From positions 92,946 through 156,945 of the forward strand of contig JAEUJY010000072.1 of NCBI GenBank assembly GCA_016794525.1: a DNA stretch of 64,000 nt, given 5' to 3'. The stretch comes from Myxococcales bacterium (GTDB lineage Bacteria > Myxococcota_A > Polyangia > Haliangiales > Haliangiaceae). Below are positions 10,499 through 21,694 of the stretch, piece by piece. Under the pieces are notes generated by a model. The model saw only the letters and a program-made list of their open reading frames with translations. It was not told the DNA's origin and did not search any database. The position numbers were made by a program, and so were the translations under genes. Position 1 is the stretch's first letter, and each line of letters begins with the position of its first letter.

Positions 10499-13228
10499 GT
10501 GAGCACCCCGGCCTTCGACCAGCACGCCTTCACGACCCGGATCGACGCGGCCCTCAAGCGGATCCGCACGGTGCTCGACAACACCCGCCACCCGCAGTAC
10601 CCGGCCGACGTCCCGCACCGCTACGACGACAAGTACCTGCTGGCCGAGTTCGTCACCCGGGTCGCGACCGCGGCCACGCTGCAGTGCCTCGAGGTGCTCG
10701 GCATGACGCCGGCGCAGCTGGGCGAGCTGCGCGAGTGGGCCAAGACCCGGGCGGTGACGCTGCGGCTGACCGCGCAGGAGGACTGCCGGTTCCTGCGCGA
10801 GACCACGCGCAAGGTCGAGTCGGCCGAGGAGCGCGTCACCGAGGTGCGCGGCATCCTCGGCAAGACCACCAAGACCGAGAAGGTCGTCACCACCGTCGTC
10901 GAGTACTTCTGGGCGTTCGAGTTCAAGTACGCGCTGGTGGCCTTCCCCGGCACCGCGACGGAGGACGCGGTCGTCATCCACGGCCGCGCCGGCAGCATCG
11001 AGCTCAAGACCACGCAGCAGGCCACGCCCCGGCCCAAGACCGTCGTGCGGCCGGCGCGCGACCTCAACCTGACCTGGCTGGTGACGCACCTCGACGCCGA
11101 CGGCCGCGCCGCGTTCGCGATCGATCGCGCCGACGCCGCGTGCCACACGCCGCGCCGCAACCCGGCGATCGAGGCCGCGCTGCAGGCGTTCGACGAGGTG
11201 AGCACGTGGTGCGCCGGCGTCGCGCACTACTTCCGCGGCGAGCTGTTCCCGGTCCAGCAGGAGCACGGCCTCGACCTGGCCGCGATCGACGATCGCGAGG
11301 TCTTCGTCCCGGTGCTGCCGCTGTTCGAGCGCGATCCGGTGGGCGACGAGGGCGTCGTGCCGGGCGCGTACGCCAACGCGTTCCTCGCCGAGCAACAGCG
11401 CACCCTGACCGACAAGTGCCGGGCGCTGGCCGCCGCGTTCCCGCGCGACGCGTCGGTGATCACCGCCGTCGAGGCCGGCCTGCTGGTGACGCTCCTGCAC
11501 CTGCGGCAGGTGTGCGGGCAGCACGTCGTCGCGGTCGACTACGTCGAGGCGATGCTGCGCGATCAGCTGATCGCGGCGATCGGCAAGGAGCTGACCCCGG
11601 CCGACTTCGCCAGCTACATGGAGTTCCACCACCGCAAGCTGGTCAAGCCGGCGTACCGGCCGCGGCCGTTCTCGTACGCGGTGCGCCGCCCCGACCACGA
11701 CCCCGAGGGCGTGCTGGCGATCGAGGCCGCGCGCGGCGGCGACGCGGCGGCGATCTCGACCACCGTCCACCACAGCGCGGCGCCGCGGCCGATGCGGTTC
11801 GGTCTCGACGCGTCGACGCGGGTCGAGTTCCTGGGCGATCGCTACCTGCACGCGTGGATCTCGCACCAGTTCTCGGGCCAGCCGGGCCCGGCGCTGGCGC
11901 TGGTGGCGCGGGCGCGGCAGTTCAGCAGCTTCATCCTGCTGGTCGGGCGGATCGCCTCGGCCGAGCTGTTCGAGCCGCGGTTCGGGATCATCGTCCAGAA
12001 CAAGGACCTGCTGAAGATTCCGCTGATGCTCGAGCAGATCCCGACGCCGAAGGAGTTCCGCGACGCGATCGAGTCGCTGTCGCCCGAGCAGCAGCGGTTC
12101 GCGCGCGCCTACCGCGGCATGCAGCTCGAGAGCACGCTGTTCGGCGTCTGCGTCATCCACATCAAGCCGCAGCTCGAGAAGCTGCTCAAGCTCCCGCCCG
12201 ACAGCCTGACCAAGGAGATCAAGCTGACCCAGGAGCTGCTGGGCCTGTTCATCGAGTACCAGATCCCGAGCGACCTGCTGTCGTACGACGGGCCGGCCGA
12301 CGCCCACGCCGAGGCCAAGCTCGACCGCGTCCGCGAGTACGTCCGCCGGATGCAAGAGATGATCGCGCTGTCGAAGCAGCGCGAGCTCGACGAGGAGCGC
12401 GAGCGCGAGGCGATGCGGCTGGCCGAGATGAACCGCACGCCGCCGCCGGCGCCGTACCCGTCGGCGCCGGTCGACTACGCCCGCGGCGGCGCGTTCGGGG
12501 GCCCGCCGCCGATGCCGGGTGGTGCCCCGCCGCCGCCGCCGCGCGCGCCGTCGGCGATGCCGGTGCCGTCGGCGATGCCGATGCCGTCGGCCCCGGCGAT
12601 GGCCCCGTCGGCGATCGCCGCGCCGGTCGCCGCGGCGCCGCCCCCCCCGCCGCCGCCCGAGGCCACGCGCGCGGCCGCGACCACCCCGACGGCCACCCGC
12701 CCCGATCGCGCCGCGGCGCCGACCGGCGACGGCGCGCCCGGCGACGCGGTGGACTACACCCGGCTGCCCGGCGAGCTCGACAAGAAGTTCGAGGCGCTCG
12801 ACACCGACGGCGCGCTGCGCGCGACGATCATCAACCCCGGCGAGCCGTGGACCCGCAGCGCCCAGAAGGGCCTGCTCGGCGCCGCCAAGACCACGCGGCT
12901 GTCGGCGAGCGATCAGACCACCGAGAAGCACCGCGCCTTCGACCTGCTCGACGCGCTCACCAAGTCGGGGGCGCTGCCGATCGACGACGCCAGCCTGCAC
13001 GTCGTCCTGGCCGCGACCCACTGCTTCGACAAGACGCTGCTCGACACGGTCATCCAGGACAACGTGAACCCGATCGAGAAGGTCGAGCGCTCGCTGATGA
13101 TCGTCGGCACGACGGTCCACGGCCGCGACGCCCGCGAGCTCCTCGCCGACGACCAGCGCGACCGCTTCTTCGCGACCACCCCGCAGCTCGGCGCCGCGCC
13201 GCCGCTCCCCGACGGCGAGCCCGCGTGA
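10499..13228 (+). CDS. Large conserved-looking protein of unknown function with Pro-rich linker
   Basis: A 909-residue protein without signal peptide or clear membrane helix, so probably cytoplasmic. The GTG at 10499 is the likely start. Residues 1-640 look globular and mostly helical. The stretch about 520-610 (SPEQQRFARAYRGMQ, LFGVCVIHIKPQLEKLLKLP, FIEYQIPSDLLSYDG) has a composition that suggests strong constraint. A charged coiled-coil-like helix (RRMQEMIALSKQRELDEEREREA) precedes a Pro/Ala-rich linker (about 645-740). A second globular domain of about 150 residues ends the protein (FDLLDALTKSGALPIDDASL). Its stop overlaps the GTG of the GspN-like lipoprotein gene by the GTGA pattern, so the two are translationally coupled. 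I cannot assign a function. Confidence 0.85.
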   Translation: MSTPAFDQHAFTTRIDAALKRIRTVLDNTRHPQYPADVPHRYDDKYLLAEFVTRVATAATLQCLEVLGMTPAQLGELREWAKTRAVTLRLTAQEDCRFLRETTRKVESAEERVTEVRGILGKTTKTEKVVTTVVEYFWAFEFKYALVAFPGTATEDAVVIHGRAGSIELKTTQQATPRPKTVVRPARDLNLTWLVTHLDADGRAAFAIDRADAACHTPRRNPAIEAALQAFDEVSTWCAGVAHYFRGELFPVQQEHGLDLAAIDDREVFVPVLPLFERDPVGDEGVVPGAYANAFLAEQQRTLTDKCRALAAAFPRDASVITAVEAGLLVTLLHLRQVCGQHVVAVDYVEAMLRDQLIAAIGKELTPADFASYMEFHHRKLVKPAYRPRPFSYAVRRPDHDPEGVLAIEAARGGDAAAISTTVHHSAAPRPMRFGLDASTRVEFLGDRYLHAWISHQFSGQPGPALALVARARQFSSFILLVGRIASAELFEPRFGIIVQNKDLLKIPLMLEQIPTPKEFRDAIESLSPEQQRFARAYRGMQLESTLFGVCVIHIKPQLEKLLKLPPDSLTKEIKLTQELLGLFIEYQIPSDLLSYDGPADAHAEAKLDRVREYVRRMQEMIALSKQRELDEEREREAMRLAEMNRTPPPAPYPSAPVDYARGGAFGGPPPMPGGAPPPPPRAPSAMPVPSAMPMPSAPAMAPSAIAAPVAAAPPPPPPPEATRAAATTPTATRPDRAAAPTGDGAPGDAVDYTRLPGELDKKFEALDTDGALRATIINPGEPWTRSAQKGLLGAAKTTRLSASDQTTEKHRAFDLLDALTKSGALPIDDASLHVVLAATHCFDKTLLDTVIQDNVNPIEKVERSLMIVGTTVHGRDARELLADDQRDRFFATTPQLGAAPPLPDGEPA

Positions 13229-13929
13229 GGCGCGCGGCCCTCGGGTTGGGCGGGCTGGTCGGGCTCGGACTGCTCGGCTGCAGCGGCGCCGACCCGCCGA
13301 CCCCGACCTCGGGGCCGATCGAGAGCATCGTCCACATCGGGCCGACCGCGGTGCAGCTCTACGCGTACCGCCACCGCCTCGACCTCGCGGCGCTGCCGAT
13401 CGAGCCGCCGCTCGGGCTGCCGCTGACCGGGCCGATCGAGCTCGACGCCAACGTCTCGATCCCGCTGACCGGCTTCCAGCCGGACGTCCGCCGGATCTAC
13501 GGCCGCGCGGCGGTGCGGTGCGTGGGCCACTGCCAGCTGGGCGATGATCGCACCCCGCTGCGCGACGACGGTGGCGCGTTCGGCGGCGAGCTGGCGTTCT
13601 CGCACCTCGATCTCGACGGCCTCGACGCGCAGGTCGAGATCAAGCGAGGCGTCGCGCGCGTGACCCGCTGGGCGTGGCCGTCGACCGAGCTCGAGACCGC
13701 GGTCGGCCTCGAGGTCCGGCTGGCGCGCGACCCGCGGGCCAGCGCGCTCGACGGCTGCGTCCGCTTCCGCCCGACCGCGGCGCTGGCCGCGCGCGACCCG
13801 CGCCTGCACACGCTGACGACGTTGACCGGCGCGGCGCAGGACGACGGCTGGTACTACCTGCGCATCGCCGGCACCGCGGCCAGCCCCCGGCTGATCGCGG
13901 CCCGCTGCGAGCCCGCGACCGGCGGCTGA
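13225..13929 (+). CDS. GspN-like (type II secretion/AsmA-like) lipoprotein
   Basis: A 234-residue protein. The GTG at 13225 overlaps the previous stop by four bases. The signal ends in GLLGC (lipobox, Cys about 16). The middle has the beta pattern LPLTGPIELDANVSIPLTG. The C-terminal third (SALDGCVRFRPTAALAARDPRL, DDGWYYLRIAGTAASPRL) matches my memory of GspN, a periplasmic component linked to type II secretion in some delta-proteobacteria. No other T2SS gene is nearby. GspN proteins normally have an N-terminal membrane anchor, whereas here a lipid anchor is predicted. Family call by eye only. Confidence 0.6.
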   Translation: MRRAALGLGGLVGLGLLGCSGADPPTPTSGPIESIVHIGPTAVQLYAYRHRLDLAALPIEPPLGLPLTGPIELDANVSIPLTGFQPDVRRIYGRAAVRCVGHCQLGDDRTPLRDDGGAFGGELAFSHLDLDGLDAQVEIKRGVARVTRWAWPSTELETAVGLEVRLARDPRASALDGCVRFRPTAALAARDPRLHTLTTLTGAAQDDGWYYLRIAGTAASPRLIAARCEPATGG

Positions 13930-13940
13930 CGGCCCCCGGC

Positions 13941-16649
<2,709 letters not shown>

Positions 16650-16737
16650 CGCGATCGAGTATGCCGGACTGGCGGGCGGAGGGGCGCCAATCCGGAGGCA
16701 CACGGCCGTCCGCGCCAGCTTGCCACGGGGGTAGCGG

Positions 16738-17178
16738 TCAGGCGTCGGCCAGCGCGACCGCGAACACCGGCTGGCGGGCGATCGTCTTCTTGACCTTGCA
16801 GCCGTCGACGGCGCGCACCAGCGCGTCGCGGTAGCGGGCGGGGAACCCGACCGGCGGAGTCACGCGCAGCCGCACCTCGGCCGGCAGGTGGGTCGCCGGG
16901 TCGTCGATCACCTCCTGCTCGATCCGCAGCCCGTCGGTGGCCAGGCCGCGGGCCTGGCAGAACCCCAGCGCGTAGATGCCGGCGCAGGTGGCGATCGACG
17001 CCAGGAACAGATCGAACGGCGCCGGCGCGCTGTCGGCGCCGCCGCCGCTGGCCGGCTGATCGGTGGCGATCGTGAAGCCGCCGACCTGGGCGTCGACCCG
17101 CTTGCCGCCGGGGAACGTGACGACGATGGCGGGACGGGGCTGCGGAGCGGGGACGGCGACGGCGGCAGCGGAGGGCAT
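16738..17178 (-). CDS. OsmC family protein
   Basis: A 146-residue OsmC/Ohr-fold protein. The two redox cysteines sit where the family has them: Cys65 in FLASIATCAGIYAL and Cys127 in VDGCKVKKTIA. A GGADSAPAPFDLFL segment matches the conserved approach to the first Cys. Family members reduce organic peroxides or bind small hydrophobic molecules as dimers in the cytoplasm. The start is the ATG at 17178; the longer frame upstream is antisense to the divergent lipoprotein gene. It may follow the same transcription direction as the hybrid kinase but is separated from it by 88 bases. Subfamily (Ohr versus YhfA-like) uncertain. Confidence 0.88.
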   Translation of the reverse strand: MPSAAAVAVPAPQPRPAIVVTFPGGKRVDAQVGGFTIATDQPASGGGADSAPAPFDLFLASIATCAGIYALGFCQARGLATDGLRIEQEVIDDPATHLPAEVRLRVTPPVGFPARYRDALVRAVDGCKVKKTIARQPVFAVALADA

Positions 17179-17263
17179 GCTCCTTGGAGCCACCCGGCGC
17201 GCCAGCGGTGCGCGCGACCCCTGCGGTGATCCGTCGCGGCGCCCGGCGTGGCATCGTCGGCGG

Positions 17264-18259
17264 ATGCGACCCGCGCTGGTGGTGGCGGCCCTGAGTCTGC
17301 TGGCCTCGTGCAAGGCGCGCGACGCGCCGTCGTCGTCGTCGTCCGCCCCGCCGGGCGGGAGCTCGGCCGTCGCGCCGGCGCCGCGCTGCACGCCGGGCGC
17401 GCGCACCTGCGTCGACGATGGCGTCGCGATCTGCCAGGGCGACGGCACGGCCGGCCCGAAGGTCGAGGCGTGCGCCGGCGGGTGCCGCGACGGCGCCTGC
17501 GTCGACACCTGCGCGGTCCAGGACGTCGAGCTGGTCTACGTCGTCGACAGCGACGCCACCCTCTACGCCTTCGACCCGCGCAAGCTGCCCGGCGATCCGT
17601 TCCGTCGGATCGCCGCGCTGGACTGCGACGCGGCGCGGGCGGTGAACTCGATGGCGGTCGATCGGCGTGGCGTGGCGTGGCTCGGCTACCAGAACGGGCT
17701 GGTCCACCGCGCGTCGATCATCGACGGCCGCTGCGTCGGGCGCGGGGCGGCGCCGCGCGGCGCGCCGCGGACGTTCGGGATGGGCTTCGTCACCGACGGC
17801 GCCAAGGCGACCACCGAGACGCTGTTCGTCGCCTCCGGCGAGGGGCCCGGCACCACGCTGGCCCGGCTCGACACCGCGGCCCAGCCCACGACGTTCGAGC
17901 CGGTCGCGACCCTGGCCGGCGACGGCAACCACCCCGAGCTGACCGGCACCGGCGACGGCCGGCTGTTCGCGTACTTCCCGGCGCCGGGCCGCGGTCGCAT
18001 CCAGGAGCTCGATCGCGCCACCGGGGCCGCGATCGGCACGCCGTGGGTGCTGGGCGACGCGACCGCCGACGTCTCGGCCTACGCGTTCGCGCACTGGGGC
18101 GGCACGTTCTACGTGTTCACGACCGTCGACGGCGTCTCCAGCGTCCACGCCGTGCCGATGCAGGCGGGCGCCCCGGCGCGCGTCGCCACCGATCTGCCGA
18201 TGCGGATCGTCGGCGCTGGCGTGTCGACCTGCGCGCCGCTGCTCGAGCGCGCGCCGTAG
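17264..18259 (+). CDS. Lipoprotein with beta-propeller-like body
   Basis: A 331-residue protein. The lipoprotein signal ends in LLASC (Cys about 16), then a Ser/Ala/Pro linker. A small Cys-rich module (CTPGARTCVDDGVAICQG, CAGGCRDGACVDTC) resembles those in other myxobacterial surface proteins. The remainder has repeated strand patterns (VVDSDATLYAFDPRK, AVDRRGVAWLGYQNG, GDGRLFAYFPAPGRGRIQELDRATG) typical of NHL/SMP-30-like propellers. No enzyme motif is recognised. The start ATG at 17264 is divergent from the OsmC gene. Confidence 0.75.
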   Translation: MRPALVVAALSLLASCKARDAPSSSSSAPPGGSSAVAPAPRCTPGARTCVDDGVAICQGDGTAGPKVEACAGGCRDGACVDTCAVQDVELVYVVDSDATLYAFDPRKLPGDPFRRIAALDCDAARAVNSMAVDRRGVAWLGYQNGLVHRASIIDGRCVGRGAAPRGAPRTFGMGFVTDGAKATTETLFVASGEGPGTTLARLDTAAQPTTFEPVATLAGDGNHPELTGTGDGRLFAYFPAPGRGRIQELDRATGAAIGTPWVLGDATADVSAYAFAHWGGTFYVFTTVDGVSSVHAVPMQAGAPARVATDLPMRIVGAGVSTCAPLLERAP

Positions 18260-18363
18260 CCGCGCCTGGTGCGCAGCACGCGGCGCCGATGGCCAGGCCG
18301 CCACCGCCCGCCACGGCGACCGAGCGCTGTTCGGACCGCGTGGCTCGGGGCGTCCGGACCGAC

Positions 18364-19086
18364 ATGCGCAGGCGCCCCCCGACGCGTGACCACCCCTGCG
18401 GCGCGCCCCCGCGCGGCGTCGCGCTGCCGCTGTACGCGAGCTTCGCCGAGGCGCGGCAGGCCACCCCGACCGAGGTGCCCGCCGGCGCGGCGCTCGAGGC
18501 GCGCCCCGACGACGACCCCGACTACCCCGCGATGTTCTGGCTGCGCGACGCGATCGCGCAGGGTGGCACCGTGCTCGAGCTCGGCGGCGGCGACGGCGGC
18601 TGCTACTACCGCTTCCGGCCCCGCATCCCGTATCCGGCCGGGATGCGCTGGGTGGTCGCCGATCGGCCCGCCGCGCTCGCTCGCGGCCGCGCGCTGCAGC
18701 AGCGGCGCGACGCGCCGCACCTGGCGTTCACCGACGACCCCGCGGCGGTGGCGGCCGACGTCGTGTACAGCGCGGATCGGCTGGCGTTCGACGAGGTGCC
18801 GCCGGCCGAGCGGCTGGCGCAGCTGGCGCGGGCGCCGCGGCTGGTCGTGCTCAACCGGCTGCCGCTGGTCGATCGCCCGACGCGGGTCGCGCTGCTCCCC
18901 GTCGACGGTGTCGCCGCGCCGTGCTGGCTGTTCAACCGCGCCGAGCTGGTGGCCGCGATGGCGAGCCGCGGGTACCGCCTCGCGGACGACTGGCTGTGCC
19001 CCGACCGCGCGCTGCGGGTGCCGGCTGACCCTGGCTACGACCTGCCGGCGTTCGCCGGGCTGTGCTTCGCGTCGACGCGGGTGTAG
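18364..19086 (+). CDS. TIGR04325-like methyltransferase, N-terminally short copy
   Basis: A 240-residue protein resembling the TIGR04325 methyltransferases found near surface polysaccharide genes. The SAM-binding glycine motif is VLELGGGDGGCYYRF (near residue 65), preceded by DYPAMFWLRDAI and followed by RWVVADRPAALARGRALQQRRDAPHLAF. The C-terminal half is present (PRLVVLNRLPL, CWLFNRAELVAAM, FAGLCFASTRV). The family's N-terminal segment, retained in the paralogue at 39525, is missing here. Motif I has GGGDGG where that paralogue has GGHVGL. The start (ATG at 18364) is uncertain because upstream Arg-rich codons are open too. No glycan operon is nearby. Confidence 0.65.
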   Translation: MRRRPPTRDHPCGAPPRGVALPLYASFAEARQATPTEVPAGAALEARPDDDPDYPAMFWLRDAIAQGGTVLELGGGDGGCYYRFRPRIPYPAGMRWVVADRPAALARGRALQQRRDAPHLAFTDDPAAVAADVVYSADRLAFDEVPPAERLAQLARAPRLVVLNRLPLVDRPTRVALLPVDGVAAPCWLFNRAELVAAMASRGYRLADDWLCPDRALRVPADPGYDLPAFAGLCFASTRV

Positions 19087-19098
19087 CGTGGCCGCGTG

Positions 19099-19944
19099 AT
19101 GGTCGACGTCGGTGCTCCAGTGTTCTCGTTCGGCGAGCTGCTCGTCCTCCTCGACGTCGACGGCGTGGGCCCGATGTCGTCGCCGCTGCCCACGCCGGCC
19201 GAGGCCGCGGGGCTGGCGGCCGACGGGCTGCGCGGCGCCGCGCCGTGCGTCGAGTTCCACGCCGCGTGTCGGTTCCGCACCGGCCTGGCGCACCTGTACG
19301 AGCCGCCGCGCACCGAGCTGGTGGTCAGCCCCGGCCACGTGATGCTGACGATCACGCGGTTCCCCGACGAGGACATCTGGACCAACATGTTCGAGTGGGT
19401 CGGCAGCTACCTCGCCGACGGGCTGGCGCCGACGGCGCGTGGCGCCAGCCGCGAGGGCTATCGCGAGTACGCCGGCCGCGGGGTCGTCGCCAGCCTCGGC
19501 TACACCCGCCCGTCGGTGCGCCTCGACTCGCGCGACCTGGTGCTCGAGGTCGGGCTGCGCCGCGACGAGCCGCCGCTGGCGACGGTGCGCCGCCTGCTCG
19601 GGCTCGCCGCCGACGTCGCGATCGCGCCGCCCGACGACGGCAACTGGCGCGGGCTGGCGACCGCGTGGCCGATGCACCTCGAGTGCTCGCGCCACGGCGG
19701 CGTCGTGCGCTTCCGGCTCGGCGCGCCGCACCACGACGGCCAGACCTCGACCGCCAGCCTCGTCGAGCAGTGGTGCTGGCGCTGGCTCGACCTGTGCGCC
19801 GGCACCGGCGTCGGCCACCACGATCGCGTGCAGCTGGGGTGGGACCTCGGCCCGCTCGGCCACGCGTCGATCGTCCGCGGCGACGGCGCCCACCGCCGCG
19901 ACGTCCACGAGCTCCACGTCCCCGCGGCGTGGCTCGCGGCCTGA
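19099..19944 (+). CDS. Protein of unknown function
   Basis: A 281-residue protein (a GTG one codon upstream is an alternative start). It has no signal peptide or membrane helix and a mixed alpha/beta composition with several Trp and His (EDIWTNMFEWVGSYLADG, QWCWRWLDLCAGTGVGHHDR). I recognise no family. It starts 12 bases after the methyltransferase-like gene on the same strand, so the two may form an operon. Codon use is like its neighbours. Confidence 0.65.
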   Translation: MVDVGAPVFSFGELLVLLDVDGVGPMSSPLPTPAEAAGLAADGLRGAAPCVEFHAACRFRTGLAHLYEPPRTELVVSPGHVMLTITRFPDEDIWTNMFEWVGSYLADGLAPTARGASREGYREYAGRGVVASLGYTRPSVRLDSRDLVLEVGLRRDEPPLATVRRLLGLAADVAIAPPDDGNWRGLATAWPMHLECSRHGGVVRFRLGAPHHDGQTSTASLVEQWCWRWLDLCAGTGVGHHDRVQLGWDLGPLGHASIVRGDGAHRRDVHELHVPAAWLAA

Positions 19945-19953
19945 GCCGCGCGG

Positions 19954-20364
19954 CTACAGCCGGATGCTGAGCAGCGGCGCGGCGTCGATCCGGAACACCA
20001 GCGCCAGGCGGCCGCTGTCGGCGATGAACAGCGCGGCGTGGCCGCGGCCGAGCGCCAGCGCCCCACCGATCGCGGTGCGCCGCGCGCCGTCGTCGTCGAG
20101 GTAGATCCCCACCTGCGCGCCGACCCGCGCCTCGAGCCCCGCCGGCGACTGCTCGGCGCCGGCCAGCGGCGTCGGCGCGCCGGCCAGCCAGCGCGGCAGC
20201 GCCGCCAGCGTCTCGCCGCGGCGCGCGGCGGTGGCCAGCCGCTGCGCCAGCTGCGCCTGCTTGGCGGGCACGACGAACTTGCCGGCGAACAGCCGCACCG
20301 CCGCCTCGAGGCCGCGCTGCTCGACCGGCGTGGTGGCGATCGGCGCCGGCGCGCGTGGGCTCAC
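19954..20364 (-). CDS. Small protein of unknown function
   Basis: About 136 residues from the GTG at 20364. An ATG at 20442 is possible but would overlap the start codon of the divergent gene. The N-terminal half is helical (LEAAVRLFAGKFVVPAKQAQLAQRLATAA). The C-terminal half looks like a small beta domain (GAQVGIYLDDDGARRTAIGGALALGRGHAALFIADSGRLALVFRID). No signal peptide. Family unknown. It converges on the preceding gene with 9 bases between stops. Confidence 0.6.
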   Translation of the reverse strand: MSPRAPAPIATTPVEQRGLEAAVRLFAGKFVVPAKQAQLAQRLATAARRGETLAALPRWLAGAPTPLAGAEQSPAGLEARVGAQVGIYLDDDGARRTAIGGALALGRGHAALFIADSGRLALVFRIDAAPLLSIRL

Positions 20365-20443
20365 GCCGGCAGCATACGCGGGCTCGCCCGGTGTGCGCAC
20401 GGGCACGCGGGGCGGCCGCGCTCGCGTGCTAGCGTCGGTCATC

Positions 20444-20983
20444 ATGCGCGGCACGCGCCTGCTGCTGATCGCGACCACGGCGGTGGTCGCCCCGTCCGCC
20501 ACCGCGCGGGCCGACGGCTGGGCCACCGCGCCGCGCACGCTCGAGGCGCAGCTCGGCCTGGCGTCGCCGCTCGGCGTCGGCGTCGCGGTCGACGTCGCGC
20601 CCGTGCGCTGGCTGTCGGTCGGCGCCGGCGTCGGCCGCAGCGCCACCGCGGTGCAGGTCGCCGGGTGCGTGCGCGCTCGCCCATGGGCCGGCCCCCACCG
20701 CGCGCTGTACCTGGGCGCGTGCGCGTCGGCGGGCCGCTACCGCGAGCCGACATCGAGCGACGCCACCTACCGCGAGGCGGCGCGGGCGTACTGGGCCAGC
20801 CCCGAGATCGGCGTCGAGTGGCGCGGCGACCACGTTGCGGCGCGGATCTTCGCCGGGCCCACCTTCCTGCTCAACCCCGACGCCGTCCACTGCACCGGCG
20901 CCTCGATCGCCGCCTGTGAGGAGGGCGAGACCTGGGGCACGGCGATGCCGTTCGGCGGCGTCGCGATCGGCTGGGCGTTCTGA
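20444..20983 (+). CDS. Small secreted, probably outer-membrane beta-barrel protein
   Basis: A 179-residue protein with a cleavable signal (LLLIATTAVVAPSATARA) and alternating-strand sequence (LEAQLGLASPLGVGVAVDVAPVRWLSVGAGVG), ending in GGVAIGWAF. The C-terminal Phe is the usual recognition signature of outer-membrane barrels. Length suggests an eight-stranded barrel. One Cys pair (CTGASIAAC) may form a loop disulfide. Function unknown. Confidence 0.68.
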   Translation: MRGTRLLLIATTAVVAPSATARADGWATAPRTLEAQLGLASPLGVGVAVDVAPVRWLSVGAGVGRSATAVQVAGCVRARPWAGPHRALYLGACASAGRYREPTSSDATYREAARAYWASPEIGVEWRGDHVAARIFAGPTFLLNPDAVHCTGASIAACEEGETWGTAMPFGGVAIGWAF

Positions 20984-20989
20984 ACCGCG

Positions 20990-21529
20990 TCAGGCGTCCG
21001 TGCGCAGCACCTTCTCCAGCACCTCGAAGCGCAGGTCGGCGCGCTTCGGCTCGCCGAACCGCTCGTCGCCGTAGGGGAACGGCTTGTGGACGCCGGTGCG
21101 CGCGTAGCCGCGGCGCTGGTAGTACGCGATCAGCTCGGCGCGCACGTCGATGACGGTCATGCGCATGACCGGCAGCCCCCACTCGTCGGCGACCACGCGC
21201 TCGGCCGCGGCCAGCACGGCGCTGCCGAGGCCGCCGCCCTGCTGCCCCGGCGTCACCGCGAACATCCCGAAGTACCCGCCACCGTCCTCGACGCAGACGT
21301 GGGCGCAGGCCACCAGCCGGCCGCCGTCCTCGGCGACCAGGATCTGGCTGTGCGGCCGGTCCAGGCACGCGCGCACGTCGGTCGCGTCGGTGCGCCGCCC
21401 GCCCAGCAGGTCGGCCTCGGTGGTCCAGCCAGCGCGGCTGGCCTCGCCGCGGTACGCCGACTCGACCAGCGCGACCAGCGCGTCGACATCGTCCCGGGTG
21501 GCGCGGCGGATCGAAGCAGCGGCGGCCAT
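20990..21529 (-). CDS. GNAT family N-acetyltransferase
   Basis: A 179-residue GNAT enzyme. It opens with SIRRATRDDVDALVALVESAY. The acetyl-CoA motif A is FAVTPGQQGGGLGSAVLAAAE (Q/RxxGxG/A pattern), and motif B is VIDVRAELIAYYQRRGYARTG with the catalytic-type Tyr. The acceptor cannot be told; small molecule or protein N-terminus are both possible. The ATG at 21529 is the first one before the domain. Convergent with the barrel gene, 6 bases between stops. Confidence 0.9.
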   Translation of the reverse strand: MAAAASIRRATRDDVDALVALVESAYRGEASRAGWTTEADLLGGRRTDATDVRACLDRPHSQILVAEDGGRLVACAHVCVEDGGGYFGMFAVTPGQQGGGLGSAVLAAAERVVADEWGLPVMRMTVIDVRAELIAYYQRRGYARTGVHKPFPYGDERFGEPKRADLRFEVLEKVLRTDA

Positions 21530-21694
21530 GCGCGCGGACTCTAGCAGGCCGCGCCGCGACCGCCGCGCGCTGGTCGCCGAAGGTGGCGTCTCGCGCCGAG
21601 CTGCCGATCGACTCGTCGCCGTGATGACCGCCGCGCCGCGGCCGGCCCGCCGTCGCTTGTTTCGCGCTCCTGCGCTGGCTATCGTCGGCGCAAC

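Noticed and set aside
10343..13120. Antisense 925-codon frame with DRRGGD-like repeats
   Set aside because: Mirror of the Pro-rich 909-residue gene; no start signal or domain.
13225..13929. GspN-like gene as part of a type II secretion cluster
   Set aside because: No other Gsp gene is near; only the lipoprotein pairing with the orphan 909-residue gene is seen.
20442..20445. ATG start for the gene at 19954-20364
   Set aside because: It would make the start codons of two divergent genes overlap; the GTG at 20364 leaves room for promoters and fits the folded part.
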